Assembly: GCA_963668435.2 (NCBI GenBank)
Contig: CAXXSC010000008.1
Span: forward strand, 1,054,001-1,118,000
Length of the DNA: 64,000 nt
DNA from: G963668435 sp963668435
GTDB lineage: Bacteria > Latescibacterota > Latescibacteria > Latescibacterales > Latescibacteraceae
Reading direction: 5' to 3'
Part shown: piece after piece, positions 8,801 through 18,122 of the stretch
Layout of the letters: the number at the start of each line of letters is the position of its first letter
Position numbering within the stretch: the stretch's first letter is position 1
Made by a program: the position numbers and the translations under genes
The notes under the pieces: model-generated
Database searches by the model: none
Told to the model about the DNA's origin: nothing
What the model saw: only the letters and a program-made list of their open reading frames with translations

Positions 8801-9715
8801 TCACGATCCGAAACGACACCCCTGGCGAACATCGCGTTTTTCCAGTTCCGCCCGGACAGCATTGAGATTGACATTTTTTTCGGCGGACCAGGCAGGCGCG
8901 ACAAGCTCGTTCTTATGGGGATCGCCGGTCAGACGGTGTATTATCATTTGAGGCGGGAGCAGTGCAATAAAATCACAGACAGTATCGATATAGTTCTCAC
9001 GGCTCATGCAATGGTATTCGCCCTTTTCATAAAGCCGATGGAGTGCTGTTCCACGGACCATATACAGAAAGTGGATTTTTATACCGTTTATCGGCAGGGC
9101 GCTGACACGGCGGGCGGTTTCGAGCATGTCCTCTTTGGTCTCTCCCGGAAGGCCGAGGATTACATGCACGGTGATATCTATTCCAAGGCTTGCTGTCATT
9201 TCCACAGCTCGCAGGAATTCAGCATAATCATGCCCCCGGTTGATCAGAAGGAGTGTCCTGTCGTGAGCACTCTGGAGGCCGTACTCGACTGAGACATACG
9301 CGCGTTCGTTCAATCCGGCGATGAGATCGAGTACACTATCATCAACACAGTCTGGCCGCGTACCTATAGTCAGGCCGCAGATATCATCAACAGCCAACGC
9401 CTCCTCGTAAACTGCACGGAGCGTTTCAAGCGGCGCATAGGTATTGGAAAACGCCTGGAAATATGCCAGAAATTTTTTCGCTTTATACCGTTGTGACAGC
9501 GCGGTTTTGCCCAATTCGAGCTGTTCCGTGATGCTCTGAATCCCGTGTACGCCGGTACCGGAACCCCGCTCGTTACAGTAAATGCAGCCCCCTACACCCC
9601 TGCTGCCATCCCTGTTCGGACAGTTCATTCCGGCATCAACCGTTATTTTATGTACCCGGCAGCCGAATTTTTCCCGGAGAAATGAGTTAAGGGTTCTGTA
9701 GCGCATATCATTCAT
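8801..9715 (-). CDS. TIGR01212-family radical SAM protein (YhcC-like)
   Basis: About 304 residues. The radical SAM cluster ligands are in NCPNRDGSRGVGGCIYC, the spacing typical of the TIGR01212/YhcC group. It then has YFQAFSNTYAP and VEYGLQSAHDRTLLLINRGH, both highly characteristic of that group. These enzymes use a 4Fe-4S cluster and SAM; their substrate is still unknown, although some are linked to tRNA or ribosome-related chemistry. The longest frame starts with TTG at 9727. I use the ATG at 9715, with GGTGAT upstream, and another ATG at 9706 is possible. It stands back to back with mnmG. Confidence 0.88.
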   Translation of the reverse strand: MNDMRYRTLNSFLREKFGCRVHKITVDAGMNCPNRDGSRGVGGCIYCNERGSGTGVHGIQSITEQLELGKTALSQRYKAKKFLAYFQAFSNTYAPLETLRAVYEEALAVDDICGLTIGTRPDCVDDSVLDLIAGLNERAYVSVEYGLQSAHDRTLLLINRGHDYAEFLRAVEMTASLGIDITVHVILGLPGETKEDMLETARRVSALPINGIKIHFLYMVRGTALHRLYEKGEYHCMSRENYIDTVCDFIALLPPQMIIHRLTGDPHKNELVAPAWSAEKNVNLNAVRAELEKRDVRQGCRFGS

Positions 9716-9874
9716 CAATATCACCAAATCAACTTTCCACAGCAGTGAATGGCAAATGAGACTTCATCAGCTGATAGTAATGCATTATATTACTGACCTG
9801 AGTTTCCGTTGCAGCCAACCAACGCCAATATAGCCAGTTTCACGATGGCGGGCAATTTCAAAAGGAATATCATA

Positions 9875-11767
9875 ATGCCTGAGGGCAGTAATTCATATGA
9901 TGTTATAGTCGTGGGTGCGGGTCACGCTGGCTGTGAGGCCGCGCTTGCCTCGGCACGCATGGGTCTGCAAACGCTGGTGCTGTCGATCTATCTCGATACA
10001 GTCGCCCACATGCCCTGCTCACCCTCGATCGGCGGGCTTGGAAAAGGCCATCTTGTCCGCGAGATCGATGCCCTCGGCGGTGAAATGGGAAAAATCGCCG
10101 ACCGTACCGCAATCCAGTTCCGCCTGCTCAATACCAGCAAGGGACCGGCTGTCCGCGGGAGCCGTACGCAGAACGACAAGTTCCGCTACCGCACCCTCAT
10201 GAAACACGCACTGGAAAAAGAAACGCTCATCGACCTCAAACAGAGCCTTGTCGAGGAGCTTATCATCAGGAAAGGGCGTATTGCAGGAGTACGCGACAAT
10301 ATCGGTGCGGAATTCCTCGCACCAGCGGTGGTCATCACAGCAGGCACGTTCATCCACGGACTTATCCATATCGGCAGACAGCAGATACCCTCGGGCCGTG
10401 CCGGTGAATTCCCCGCCGACAAGCTTGGCGATTCACTCAAGGCGCTGGGCCTCTCGGTCGGGCGGCTGAAAACCGGAACACCTGTCCGTGTCCACCGAAG
10501 CAGTATCGATTTCGATGCTTTCGAGATACAGCACGGCGACCCGGTGCCGCAGCCGTTCTCCATGTTCACCGAATCGCTCACCCTTCCCCAGCAGCCATGC
10601 TATATCGGCCATACGAGACGGAAAACCCATGACATCGTGCGTAACAACCTGGACAAATCACCGCTTTACGACGGCACCATCAAGGGTGTTTCAGCCCGCT
10701 ACTGCCCCTCGTTCGAGGATAAGATCGTCAAATTCGGCGACCGCGACTCCCACCAGGTCATTCTCGAGCCGGAAGGTCTCGATACCGAGGAAATCTATGT
10801 GAGCGGCAGCGGAAATTCCCTGCCCTACGAGGTCCAGATCGAGTTCGTTCGCTCCATCCCGGGCCTCGAAAGAGCCGAACTCATGCGGCCCGGCTACGCC
10901 ATCGAGTACGATTTCGTAGACCCGACCCAGCTCCGACCGACACTGGAAACACGGGCAGTCGAGGGCCTCTATTTCGCAGGACAGGTCAACGGCACCTCGG
11001 GTTACGAGGAGGCAGCCGCGCAGGGGTTCTGGGCGGGTGTTAATGCGGCGCTCAAGGTACAAAAAAGAGAGCCGTTCATCCTCGACCGCTCGGAGGCCTA
11101 CATGGGCGTTATGATCGATGATCTCGTGACCCGCGGCACGAACGAGCCCTACCGCATGTTCACCTCGCGCGCGGAATACCGTCTGCTTCTCCGGGAGGAC
11201 AACGCCGACCTGCGCCTGCTCGAAAAAGGTCATGAACTCGGCCTCCACAGCGACGATACGCTTGCCGAGCACCGGGAAAAAGTCCGTATGATAGAGGTCG
11301 AACTCAAGCGCATCTCAAGCGAACGTGTGAAAGCCTCCGACACAGTCAACAGCCTTCTCGAAAGCAAAGGATCCAAACCGGTCGAGGGCTCGGCAAACAT
11401 CGAACAGCTTCTGAAGCGCCCCGAACTCAACGGCGAGGACATCGCTTTCATGGACGGGACATTCGCGGCCCTGCCGGAACCGATACGGAAACAGGTCGAG
11501 ATTCAGAGCAAGTACGAAGGCTACCTGAAACGTCAGGAGACCGAGGTCCGGAAATTCAAGAACCTCGAGAAAATCAAAATTCCCGCTGAGATCGACTATT
11601 GCTCTATCCCCGGCCTTTCCAACGAGATTGTAAAAAAACTGGACGAACGCCGCCCTGAAAGCCTCGGTCAGGCATCCCGTATTCCCGGTATTACTCCCGC
11701 AGCGATTTCGGTGCTCATGGTGTTCATCCAGCGGAACAATTCAGAGTCTGACACTTCACAGTCGTAG
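9875..11767 (+). CDS. mnmG: tRNA uridine-5-carboxymethylaminomethyl modification FAD protein MnmG
   Basis: A 630-residue protein, the normal MnmG length. With MnmE it installs the cmnm5 group on U34 of tRNAs. The N-terminal FAD fold is DVIVVGAGHAGCEAA, and the conserved blocks PSIGGLGKGHLVREIDALGG and CYIGHTRR follow. The C-terminal part contains TSRAEYRLLLREDNAD, and the end has the helical MnmE-binding domain. The ATG at 9875 is preceded by AAAGGA. The longer frame starts with TTG at 9809 and adds 22 residues with no family match. No mnmE is nearby. The Mut7-C gene follows 54 bases later on the same strand. Confidence 0.97.
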   Translation: MPEGSNSYDVIVVGAGHAGCEAALASARMGLQTLVLSIYLDTVAHMPCSPSIGGLGKGHLVREIDALGGEMGKIADRTAIQFRLLNTSKGPAVRGSRTQNDKFRYRTLMKHALEKETLIDLKQSLVEELIIRKGRIAGVRDNIGAEFLAPAVVITAGTFIHGLIHIGRQQIPSGRAGEFPADKLGDSLKALGLSVGRLKTGTPVRVHRSSIDFDAFEIQHGDPVPQPFSMFTESLTLPQQPCYIGHTRRKTHDIVRNNLDKSPLYDGTIKGVSARYCPSFEDKIVKFGDRDSHQVILEPEGLDTEEIYVSGSGNSLPYEVQIEFVRSIPGLERAELMRPGYAIEYDFVDPTQLRPTLETRAVEGLYFAGQVNGTSGYEEAAAQGFWAGVNAALKVQKREPFILDRSEAYMGVMIDDLVTRGTNEPYRMFTSRAEYRLLLREDNADLRLLEKGHELGLHSDDTLAEHREKVRMIEVELKRISSERVKASDTVNSLLESKGSKPVEGSANIEQLLKRPELNGEDIAFMDGTFAALPEPIRKQVEIQSKYEGYLKRQETEVRKFKNLEKIKIPAEIDYCSIPGLSNEIVKKLDERRPESLGQASRIPGITPAAISVLMVFIQRNNSESDTSQS

Positions 11768-11821
11768 AAAAAACGTGCTGAAACAGCCATGTTTTGACAG
11801 TGATCGACAATGGTGACAGCC

Positions 11822-12580
11822 ATGAAATGCGCGACATTCCGTTTTTACGAAGAGCTCAATGATTTTCTCCCGAAGTCGCAAAGAAAATGCCCGTTCTCTT
11901 ATCATTTCACGGGAAAGCCCGCGGTCAAGGATGCCATAGAGACGCTTGGCGTTCCCCACGGCGAGGTCGATCTCATCCTTATCAACAGCGTTTCTGTCAC
12001 GTTCGACTGGCATATCGATGATGGCGACAGGATATCGGTCTATCCCGTTTTCGAAAGCCTCGACATCAGCGAGGTCACCCACTTGAGGCCGAGACCGTTG
12101 AGGATACCATGTTTCATCTGTGATGTTCATCTCGGAAAACTCGCGAAAAAACTGCGTATGCTTGGTTTCGACACACTTTACGAAAAAGATTACGACGATC
12201 CGGAGATCGTGCGGATTTCATGCAGGGAACACCGCGTCATACTGACCCGCGACACGGGACTTCTCAAGCACGGTTCTGTCACGCACGGCTACTGGCTACG
12301 CTCCACTCAATCTGTGAAACAGCTACGGGAGGTGATCCGTCGTTTCGATCTTGCGAAACGCATCGAACCATTCACGCGATGCATGGCCTGCAACGGCATT
12401 GTCACGGCTGTGGCAAAAAGTGAAATCGAGGAAAGGCTCGAGGAAAACAGCAAACGTTTTTTCGACGAGTTCTTTCGCTGTGGCTCATGCGGCAGAATCT
12501 ACTGGCGAGGTTCACACTTCGAGCATATGCTCATAGAGATCGAATCGCTGACACGGGAAGATGACAGATCAAGGACATGA
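11822..12580 (+). CDS. Ubiquitin-like/Mut7-C PIN-type RNase domain protein with zinc ribbon
   Basis: About 252 residues with three parts. Residues 1-85 form a small beta-grasp (ubiquitin-like) domain ending in GDRISVYPVFE. The Mut7-C domain at about 95-180 is a PIN-like nuclease fold with acidic residues in CDVHLGKLAKKLRMLGFDT, DYDDPEIV and LTRDTGLL. The C-terminal zinc ribbon pairs CMAC with CGSC. This fusion is a known prokaryotic family (Ub-Mut7-C), thought to act on RNA, but its target is unknown. An alternative ATG lies 12 bases upstream at 11810. Its place just after mnmG on the same strand fits an RNA-linked role. Confidence 0.85.
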   Translation: MKCATFRFYEELNDFLPKSQRKCPFSYHFTGKPAVKDAIETLGVPHGEVDLILINSVSVTFDWHIDDGDRISVYPVFESLDISEVTHLRPRPLRIPCFICDVHLGKLAKKLRMLGFDTLYEKDYDDPEIVRISCREHRVILTRDTGLLKHGSVTHGYWLRSTQSVKQLREVIRRFDLAKRIEPFTRCMACNGIVTAVAKSEIEERLEENSKRFFDEFFRCGSCGRIYWRGSHFEHMLIEIESLTREDDRSRT

Positions 12581-12656
12581 AACAGGTATTACGCGGATTT
12601 CCAGATCACGGGGAATTCAACATCAGCAGCCCTCTTTCTGACAACAGTCAGAGCAG

Positions 12657-14012
12657 TCAATCATTGACCGCAGAGCGGATATACCCGTCCACATCGAATT
12701 TCCGACGGCAGCCTTTGTCGTTCATATAGCGGACCTTGCCGAACACAGGCCGCTCGCTCCATGCGCGGTCATGAATTCCGGCGACACTCCACATGACACC
12801 AACATAACCGTTCGGATCACGCCCGTCGAGGGCATAGCGGTCGTTGAGACGGACAGCAGTCTCGAGCGCCGCCTCCGGGCTGTCGCTCCATTCAAGGATT
12901 TTCTTCGCCCAGTACATACGCATGTATCCGTGCAGAAACCCGCGCTTGAACAGTGATGTCTGAGCCGCGTTCCAGAGAGGATCGTGCGTATCCGCAAACT
13001 CGAACTGATCCGGGCTGTATATGTATTCACGGGGATCGGCGCGGTGCTCATCCAGGGTCTTTTTCGCCCAGGGATGGGCCGCGGACAGAGAATCGTAATC
13101 CTGCCGGTAAAAACAGAAATTGTCGCTAAGCTCACGCCTGACAATGAGCTGCTCAAGAAAGGCCGCAATATTGTCCTCACCGGCCTCGCGCGCCTCCGAA
13201 ACCGCGAACGCCACATCTCCGGCAGAAATCTGTCCGAAATGCAGGTATGGGGACAGCCCCGAAACGGCATTGGCATTGGGATCGTTGCTTTCAGCGTCAT
13301 ATCTATGGAGGCCGTTATCGATGAAACCCCGCAGAGTGCGCCACGCGGCCTTCGCTCCCGGTTCGGGGTTATTGAGAGCGCTTACGGTCCTGTCAATAGC
13401 GAGTGAGTCCTCGATCGCCTGCCAGTCAATGCGTGGCAAGTCGCTATCATACGAGAAAGGATGCGGCTCCTGTTCCGGCAGATCACCCATGAATTTCGGG
13501 AGCAACGGTGTGATCTTCCGGCGAAATGTCGCGGCCGAATACTCCTGCTTGTCGGAAATGATGCGGCAGGGAACGATATTATGGGCATCGATCTCCACAA
13601 AAGGCACAGAAACCTCCTCTGCGACAGATTTCTGCCAGGCGCGTTTCACACGCAGCGGATCGAAATCACCGACGAGCAGCGCAACATCCCGATCATTGAC
13701 AAAACGCGGTAATTCTTTGGCGGGGTCACCACGAAGCAGGAAAAACGGTATTCGCAGTCTTTCACAGGAAACAGCGAGCTCCCGCAGCCCTTCCAGCATA
13801 AAATGATAAGCCCTGAGTGTTGCGCCGGGGAAATTGTCACTGAGACAGAAAGCGATAATAAGCGACACTTGACGTGCCAGGGCTTCCGAGGAGGCATACG
13901 CGAGAGCATGATTGCCATTCACACGCTGGTCGCGGCTCATCCAGTAGAGCACCGGACCGCGAACGTTCCTGCCGTCGCGCACACAAAAAATCCTGTTGCC
14001 GCCAGCTGCCAT
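12657..14012 (-). CDS. phr: Class II deoxyribodipyrimidine photolyase
   Basis: About 451 residues. It repairs UV-induced cyclobutane pyrimidine dimers in DNA using reduced FAD and blue light. The N-terminal antenna half contains GPVLYWMSRDQRV, the class II opening. The C-terminal FAD-binding half contains LSPYLHFGQIS, RELSDNFCFY, MRMYWAKKILEWS and LNDRYALDGRDPNGYVG, all class II signatures. An alternative GTG start at 14024 overlaps the stop of the DUF523-DUF1722 gene; I use the ATG at 14012. The two genes form one minus-strand unit, and DUF1722-type proteins are often found next to photolyases. Confidence 0.95.
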   Translation of the reverse strand: MAAGGNRIFCVRDGRNVRGPVLYWMSRDQRVNGNHALAYASSEALARQVSLIIAFCLSDNFPGATLRAYHFMLEGLRELAVSCERLRIPFFLLRGDPAKELPRFVNDRDVALLVGDFDPLRVKRAWQKSVAEEVSVPFVEIDAHNIVPCRIISDKQEYSAATFRRKITPLLPKFMGDLPEQEPHPFSYDSDLPRIDWQAIEDSLAIDRTVSALNNPEPGAKAAWRTLRGFIDNGLHRYDAESNDPNANAVSGLSPYLHFGQISAGDVAFAVSEAREAGEDNIAAFLEQLIVRRELSDNFCFYRQDYDSLSAAHPWAKKTLDEHRADPREYIYSPDQFEFADTHDPLWNAAQTSLFKRGFLHGYMRMYWAKKILEWSDSPEAALETAVRLNDRYALDGRDPNGYVGVMWSVAGIHDRAWSERPVFGKVRYMNDKGCRRKFDVDGYIRSAVND

Positions 14013-14020
14013 CTGCCGCC

Positions 14021-14974
14021 TCACAAGAGATAGCTTCTCAGTTTCAGTTCGAGCGGATGCGGATTGAGATAGACCTGTTCGGCGAGGTAGGGCTCGCTGA
14101 ATTTTCGCACGTAATGATTGAGCATTGTCACCGGGACGATCAGCGGCATATTTCCTTCAGCTGCGTGATCGATGAGGTCGAGAAGTTCCCGTTTCTCGTC
14201 AGCGGAGAGCTGTTTTTTGAAATAGCCCATGATATGATGCAGGACATTGCGGTGTTTTTTCGCCGTGGCCCGGAGTTTCAGAGCGGCAAAGAGCTTTTCT
14301 GCGTAAGCATTGCGCTGTTGTGGGGCATCCGGCCATTTTCCCGCGACAAGCTTTCCCAGTTCGCGATAAGCCTGCACACTGTGCGACATGACCAGCAGTT
14401 TATGGATGGAATGGAAACGTACAAGGTCACCGTGACGGCCGGAACCGGCAAGCACCATGTCACGCCAGCGTTTCATGACGAACACCCGCTCGAAAAAATT
14501 CTCCCTGAGTCCCGGATCATGAAGCCGTCCCTCATCCTCAACCGGAATAAGCTGAAAACGCCGCATGAACAGTCCTGCCCATATGCCGCTTCCTTTCCTG
14601 CGGGAGTCGCTTTCGGGATCGATCACCGTGATATCGCGCATGCCGCTGCTCGGAGACTTTATCTTGAGAATGTAGCCGCAAAGAGGCAGTTTATCGAGCT
14701 CGCCGAGCCGTTTTTCCGCCCAATTGAGCATGGCATCGCTAAGATCTGTCCGGGATCTCGAGGCAATGAGACGCGGTGCCGAAGGATCACCCTCGAGATG
14801 CATTGCCTCACGCGGGGTGGGAAGGCCGCATTCGACCTCGGGACATATCGGAACAAAATCCATACACTGCCCGACAGTCCCGGTGATATAACGGTCATGC
14901 TTGTGACCGCCGTCATATCGTACTTTTTCACCGAGAAGGCAGGTGCTGACAGCTATAAGGGGAGCGTTTTCCAT
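14021..14974 (-). CDS. DUF523-DUF1722 fusion protein (YbgA-like)
   Basis: A 317-residue fusion. The N-terminal DUF523 domain reads LIAVSTCLLGEKVRYDGG and ICPEVECGLPTPREAM, with cysteines that may hold a metal or thiol. The C-terminal DUF1722 domain (about 190-310) has HNKLL-type helices (HSIHKLLVMSHS) and a MPLIVPVTMLNHYV block. The biochemical role of both is unknown; E. coli YbgA (DUF1722) sits beside phrB, and here the photolyase follows directly with an 8-base gap. The ATG at 14974 has GGAG upstream; the longer frame from 15022 adds 16 unlikely residues. Confidence 0.88.
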   Translation of the reverse strand: MENAPLIAVSTCLLGEKVRYDGGHKHDRYITGTVGQCMDFVPICPEVECGLPTPREAMHLEGDPSAPRLIASRSRTDLSDAMLNWAEKRLGELDKLPLCGYILKIKSPSSGMRDITVIDPESDSRRKGSGIWAGLFMRRFQLIPVEDEGRLHDPGLRENFFERVFVMKRWRDMVLAGSGRHGDLVRFHSIHKLLVMSHSVQAYRELGKLVAGKWPDAPQQRNAYAEKLFAALKLRATAKKHRNVLHHIMGYFKKQLSADEKRELLDLIDHAAEGNMPLIVPVTMLNHYVRKFSEPYLAEQVYLNPHPLELKLRSYLL

Positions 14975-15109
14975 TGTCGGTTTCTCCGTCGGCAGCTGTT
15001 TTCGTAGAAAAAGATATGTCAATGAGTCACAGTTATCATAGCTAAGTGAACAAAATCCATTCTAGCAATCGTATTGGAACGGCAAATATACACTGTTACA
15101 CCATGACGG

Positions 15110-16213
15110 TCACTCGGCTTTTTCCCTGTAGAAATGAACATCGCGCTGCGGGAATGGGATTTCGATACCCTCCGCCTCGAATCTCGCCTTGATCGCCATA
15201 TTGACCTCGTCGAGCACCGTAAACTTGTCCTTGTAATCCCTGATCCAGTATTTCACCAGAAGGTCGAGGGAGGAATCGTTGAATGTAGTGAACCAGATGC
15301 CCCATTCAGGATCCTTGAGCACCAGCGGATGCTCTTTGAGCACTTCGGCAAGGATGCTCTTGACCTTGACCATATCGGAGCCGTAGGCGACACCGATGGT
15401 GTGCGAGACTTTCAGGTTGTAGTCGGGATAACTGTGATTGGTGATTCGCTGGTTCGAAATCTCTGCGTTCGGGATGATGAAAATGGTGTTGTCAAACGAG
15501 AGGATTTTAGTCGAGCGGAGCCCGATATCTACAACATCACCGAAAGATCCATCGGCAAGCTCAACCCTGTCGCCCACGAGAAAAGGCCGGTCAAACAGGA
15601 TGATCACACCAGAAATCATATTGGCGAATGTGTCCTTGGCGGCGAAAGCGATAGCGAGTGAACCGATACCCGCGGCAGCCCAGAGTTTCGAAAGCTCAAG
15701 ACCGAGTTGCTCGGCAGTGACAAGAACAATCACCACAATGAAAGCCGACTTGAAAACTTTCTTGAGGCTGAAAATGATCTTTTCATCGAGTTTCGTTTCC
15801 GTATGCCTTGCCACATCCCTGTCGAACCAGTCGATAATCGCAAACACGACTTTCCAGAGGAAAACGATAACCGACACGGCAAGGAAAACCGAAAATAGCT
15901 TATCCGCCTGCCTGCCGATAAATGTTATATCCAGCCAGTTTAAGGTATACGTTTTGACAAGCGAAAGGACCGGCTCGCGATACATATTCCACGAGAAATT
16001 GAGACCGGCGGCAATAAACGTGATTTGTGCCATGCGGTCGGTTGCGCCAAATATCATATCGTCGAGGTTTGTCGACGTCATTTTCGCGAATTTGATCAGC
16101 ACATGCCGCCAGAACAAGAGAAGTGCATATGACAAAAGAAAAATGATAATGACCTGGCCGAGGAAAAGAAGGCCCGCCGGATTATTCTTGATATTGTTCA
16201 ACAGAGTCTGCAT
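15110..16213 (-). CDS. MscS-family mechanosensitive ion channel
   Basis: A 367-residue channel that should release solutes when membrane tension rises. Four hydrophobic segments lie in the first 200 residues. The pore-lining TM3 region follows (AAAGIGSLAIAFAAKDTFAN), and then the family block GVIILFDRPFLVGDRVEL. A beta domain with NHS and FDNTIFIIPNAEISNQ, and a C-terminal alpha/beta cage, complete the protein. TM1 and TM2 are longer than in E. coli MscS, as in the YnaI-like branch. It lies 12 bases after the DegT stop, so it may be co-transcribed with the aminotransferase and cNMP-binding genes. Confidence 0.93.
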   Translation of the reverse strand: MQTLLNNIKNNPAGLLFLGQVIIIFLLSYALLLFWRHVLIKFAKMTSTNLDDMIFGATDRMAQITFIAAGLNFSWNMYREPVLSLVKTYTLNWLDITFIGRQADKLFSVFLAVSVIVFLWKVVFAIIDWFDRDVARHTETKLDEKIIFSLKKVFKSAFIVVIVLVTAEQLGLELSKLWAAAGIGSLAIAFAAKDTFANMISGVIILFDRPFLVGDRVELADGSFGDVVDIGLRSTKILSFDNTIFIIPNAEISNQRITNHSYPDYNLKVSHTIGVAYGSDMVKVKSILAEVLKEHPLVLKDPEWGIWFTTFNDSSLDLLVKYWIRDYKDKFTVLDEVNMAIKARFEAEGIEIPFPQRDVHFYREKAE

Positions 16214-16225
16214 TGAAGGTTCCTT

Positions 16226-17281
16226 TTATTGTAAACATTCCAGTAGTTCCTGAGTGACAGTATTCGCCTCACTGTCGGTCAAGGCCGGATACAGCGGTAT
16301 GGAAAGCGCGGTACGCCATGCCTCCTCCGCCCGCGGGCAGTCATTGCCCATCCCGGGATAACTGTTGAGTGTCGTAAAAACGGGGCGTTCCACGGCGACA
16401 CCACGGTCACGCATTTCAGCCCTGACCTCACTGATATTTTCGTGTCTGACAACGTAGCGGTAAAATATGTGTGTTTCTCCATTTTTTTCCATCGGCAGGG
16501 CAAGCGAGGTTCCCGCGAGGGCTTGTGTATAGCATCTCGCCAGTTCGCGCCGCCGGACAATCATACTGTCGAGCCGTTCAAGCTGCGAAAAGGCCAGTGC
16601 CGCATGAAGGTCTGAAAGCCCGAAATTGAATCGCATCCTGTCATCGATCTTGTCTGCATAATCTGACATGTCCCTCACCATATCGATGAAAGCGGCATCA
16701 TCAGAGAGTACGGCACCGCCCTCCCCGGAGGCTATGACTTTCGTGGCAAAGAACGAGCACACCGCGGCAAATGTCCCAAGCGCACCGCTTTTCTTTCCAT
16801 TCAGAGAGGAACCGAGACTCAGCGCGCAATCCTCTATCACAGGCACTCCGAGCGCAACAATCCCACTGAGATCATTCGCTGTCCCGAACATGTGGGGAAA
16901 TACAATCGCTTTCGTGCGGGAGGACAGACAGGCTTTGACCGTATCTGTATCCATGTGGAAAATATCATGTCCCGAATCGGCAATAACAGCTTTCGCGCCA
17001 GTCATGCGCACCGCGTAGAGAAGCGAGGAACAGACATAGGCAGGAATGATGACCTCATCGCCCTCAGTGACACCCAGCGCGGCAAGAGCACAGTAAAGAG
17101 CCGCCGTGCCGCTTGAAACCGCCGCCACGTGAGCCCGACCGACTGCTTTTCCCAACGCCGTCTCCAGCCCGCAGACCTTATCACCCGGGGCAAGCATACC
17201 GCTTTCGACAATCGCGGCAACAGCCCGTATGTCATCCTCCGTGATCGAGGGTTTCGAATGAGGTATCATCATAGTCTCCAT
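16226..17281 (-). CDS. DegT/DnrJ/EryC1-family aminotransferase
   Basis: About 351 residues; a PLP-dependent sugar aminotransferase family protein. It starts IPHSKPSITEDDIRAV and carries SSGTAALYCALAALGV and VIIPAYVCSSLLYAV. The PLP Asp region is VIEDCALSLGS, and the Schiff-base lysine lies in CSFFATKVIASGEGGAVL. Unlike most members it has Phe-Ala-Thr-Lys before the Gly-Glu-Gly-Gly loop, as seen in other members. Such enzymes make amino sugars for glycans, though some act as dehydratases. Several ATGs cluster at 17269-17281 with GGAG between them, so the start is uncertain by four residues. The cNMP-binding gene lies 38 bases upstream. Confidence 0.88.
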   Translation of the reverse strand: METMMIPHSKPSITEDDIRAVAAIVESGMLAPGDKVCGLETALGKAVGRAHVAAVSSGTAALYCALAALGVTEGDEVIIPAYVCSSLLYAVRMTGAKAVIADSGHDIFHMDTDTVKACLSSRTKAIVFPHMFGTANDLSGIVALGVPVIEDCALSLGSSLNGKKSGALGTFAAVCSFFATKVIASGEGGAVLSDDAAFIDMVRDMSDYADKIDDRMRFNFGLSDLHAALAFSQLERLDSMIVRRRELARCYTQALAGTSLALPMEKNGETHIFYRYVVRHENISEVRAEMRDRGVAVERPVFTTLNSYPGMGNDCPRAEEAWRTALSIPLYPALTDSEANTVTQELLECLQ

Positions 17282-17319
17282 TGCGCCTGTCAAAACAGCC
17301 TTGTCTGCTCAATATGAAC

Positions 17320-17871
17320 TTATAAATTGACAGTATTTTTAATCCTGGCTATGGTCTGGTTGAGCGATCCCAGTTTTTTCGAAACATCGCTTATCATTCC
17401 GGCAAGGAAAATACTGTAAAGATCGCGGTCTTTCTCGAACACAGCATCAAGCTCCCCGACACTGAAACACATAAGGCGGCAGTCACTCTCCGCGATAACA
17501 GTCGCCATCCGAACATTGCCGGTAACAATTTCAAGCTCTCCGGCAAAAGAGACCGGTGTCAGCGTGGCAAGGATATTATTCCGGCATTCCACCCTGAGAC
17601 GGCCATCGAGAACAGCATACATTCCGTCAACTTCATCTCCGGCCTTCATCAGGATATCACCCTGCTCAAGCTCAACCTTTGAGGCGATCAGAAGGAGCCT
17701 CATAAGCTGATCGTTATCCATATTTCCGAACAGCTTGGTGTTCTTCAGTTTTGCAATCAGCACCTGACGGTGCCTGATAAAATCGCGCCGTTCATAACCT
17801 GAACGTTTTTCAACAAATGCATCGAGTTGCTCAAAACGGCGGTCGAATCCAATACGACGTTTGTGATTCAC
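17320..17871 (-). CDS. Cyclic-nucleotide-binding domain protein without DNA-binding domain
   Basis: A 183-residue protein made of one CRP-like cNMP-binding beta roll at about 45-150. The roll carries ELEQGDILMKAGDEVDGMY, VLDGRLRV, SFAGELEIVTG and the phosphate-binding-cassette end VRMATV. The Arg and Ala-Thr of the cassette are present. An arginine-rich N-terminus (RRIGFDRRFEQ, YERRD) comes first, and no helix-turn-helix follows, so it is not a CRP-type regulator. The last helix could mediate partner contact. Ligand and partner are unknown. It may lead a short operon with the DegT and MscS genes. Confidence 0.85.
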   Translation of the reverse strand: MNHKRRIGFDRRFEQLDAFVEKRSGYERRDFIRHRQVLIAKLKNTKLFGNMDNDQLMRLLLIASKVELEQGDILMKAGDEVDGMYAVLDGRLRVECRNNILATLTPVSFAGELEIVTGNVRMATVIAESDCRLMCFSVGELDAVFEKDRDLYSIFLAGMISDVSKKLGSLNQTIARIKNTVNL

Positions 17872-17916
17872 AACTGTTCCAGTCCTTTGTCTTGCGATCC
17901 CTACTGATAAATTACG

Positions 17917-18061
17917 CAGAGAACAACGATAATCGCAAGTTCAAACTTGGTTATCGCCAAGAGTCCGAAGCTCAACCGGCCCATTACGGTGACTTTTTTC
18001 GCCGCTGGAATGCCTGTTCTGTAGTTCATGGAGATGTTGTAGAAAATCCTGTAATCCTGAC
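17917..18061. other. Non-coding gap with a repeat-like phrase
   Basis: The gap between the cNMP gene and the GH20 gene holds no convincing gene. Its right part contains AGAAAATCCTGTAATCCTGA (18041-18060), which resembles short phrases that, from memory, recur between genes in many environmental bacterial genomes. No copy is found elsewhere in this window. Confidence 0.25.
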
Positions 18062-18122
18062 AGCTTTTTCATTATCATTAGGAGAATAGAATTTGGAATC
18101 CCACCATTTACCGGGAGACAAC

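Noticed and set aside
12637..12652. Six-bp hairpin TCTGAC-AACA-GTCAGA between convergent genes
   Set aside because: Short and without a T-run; not enough for a terminator call.
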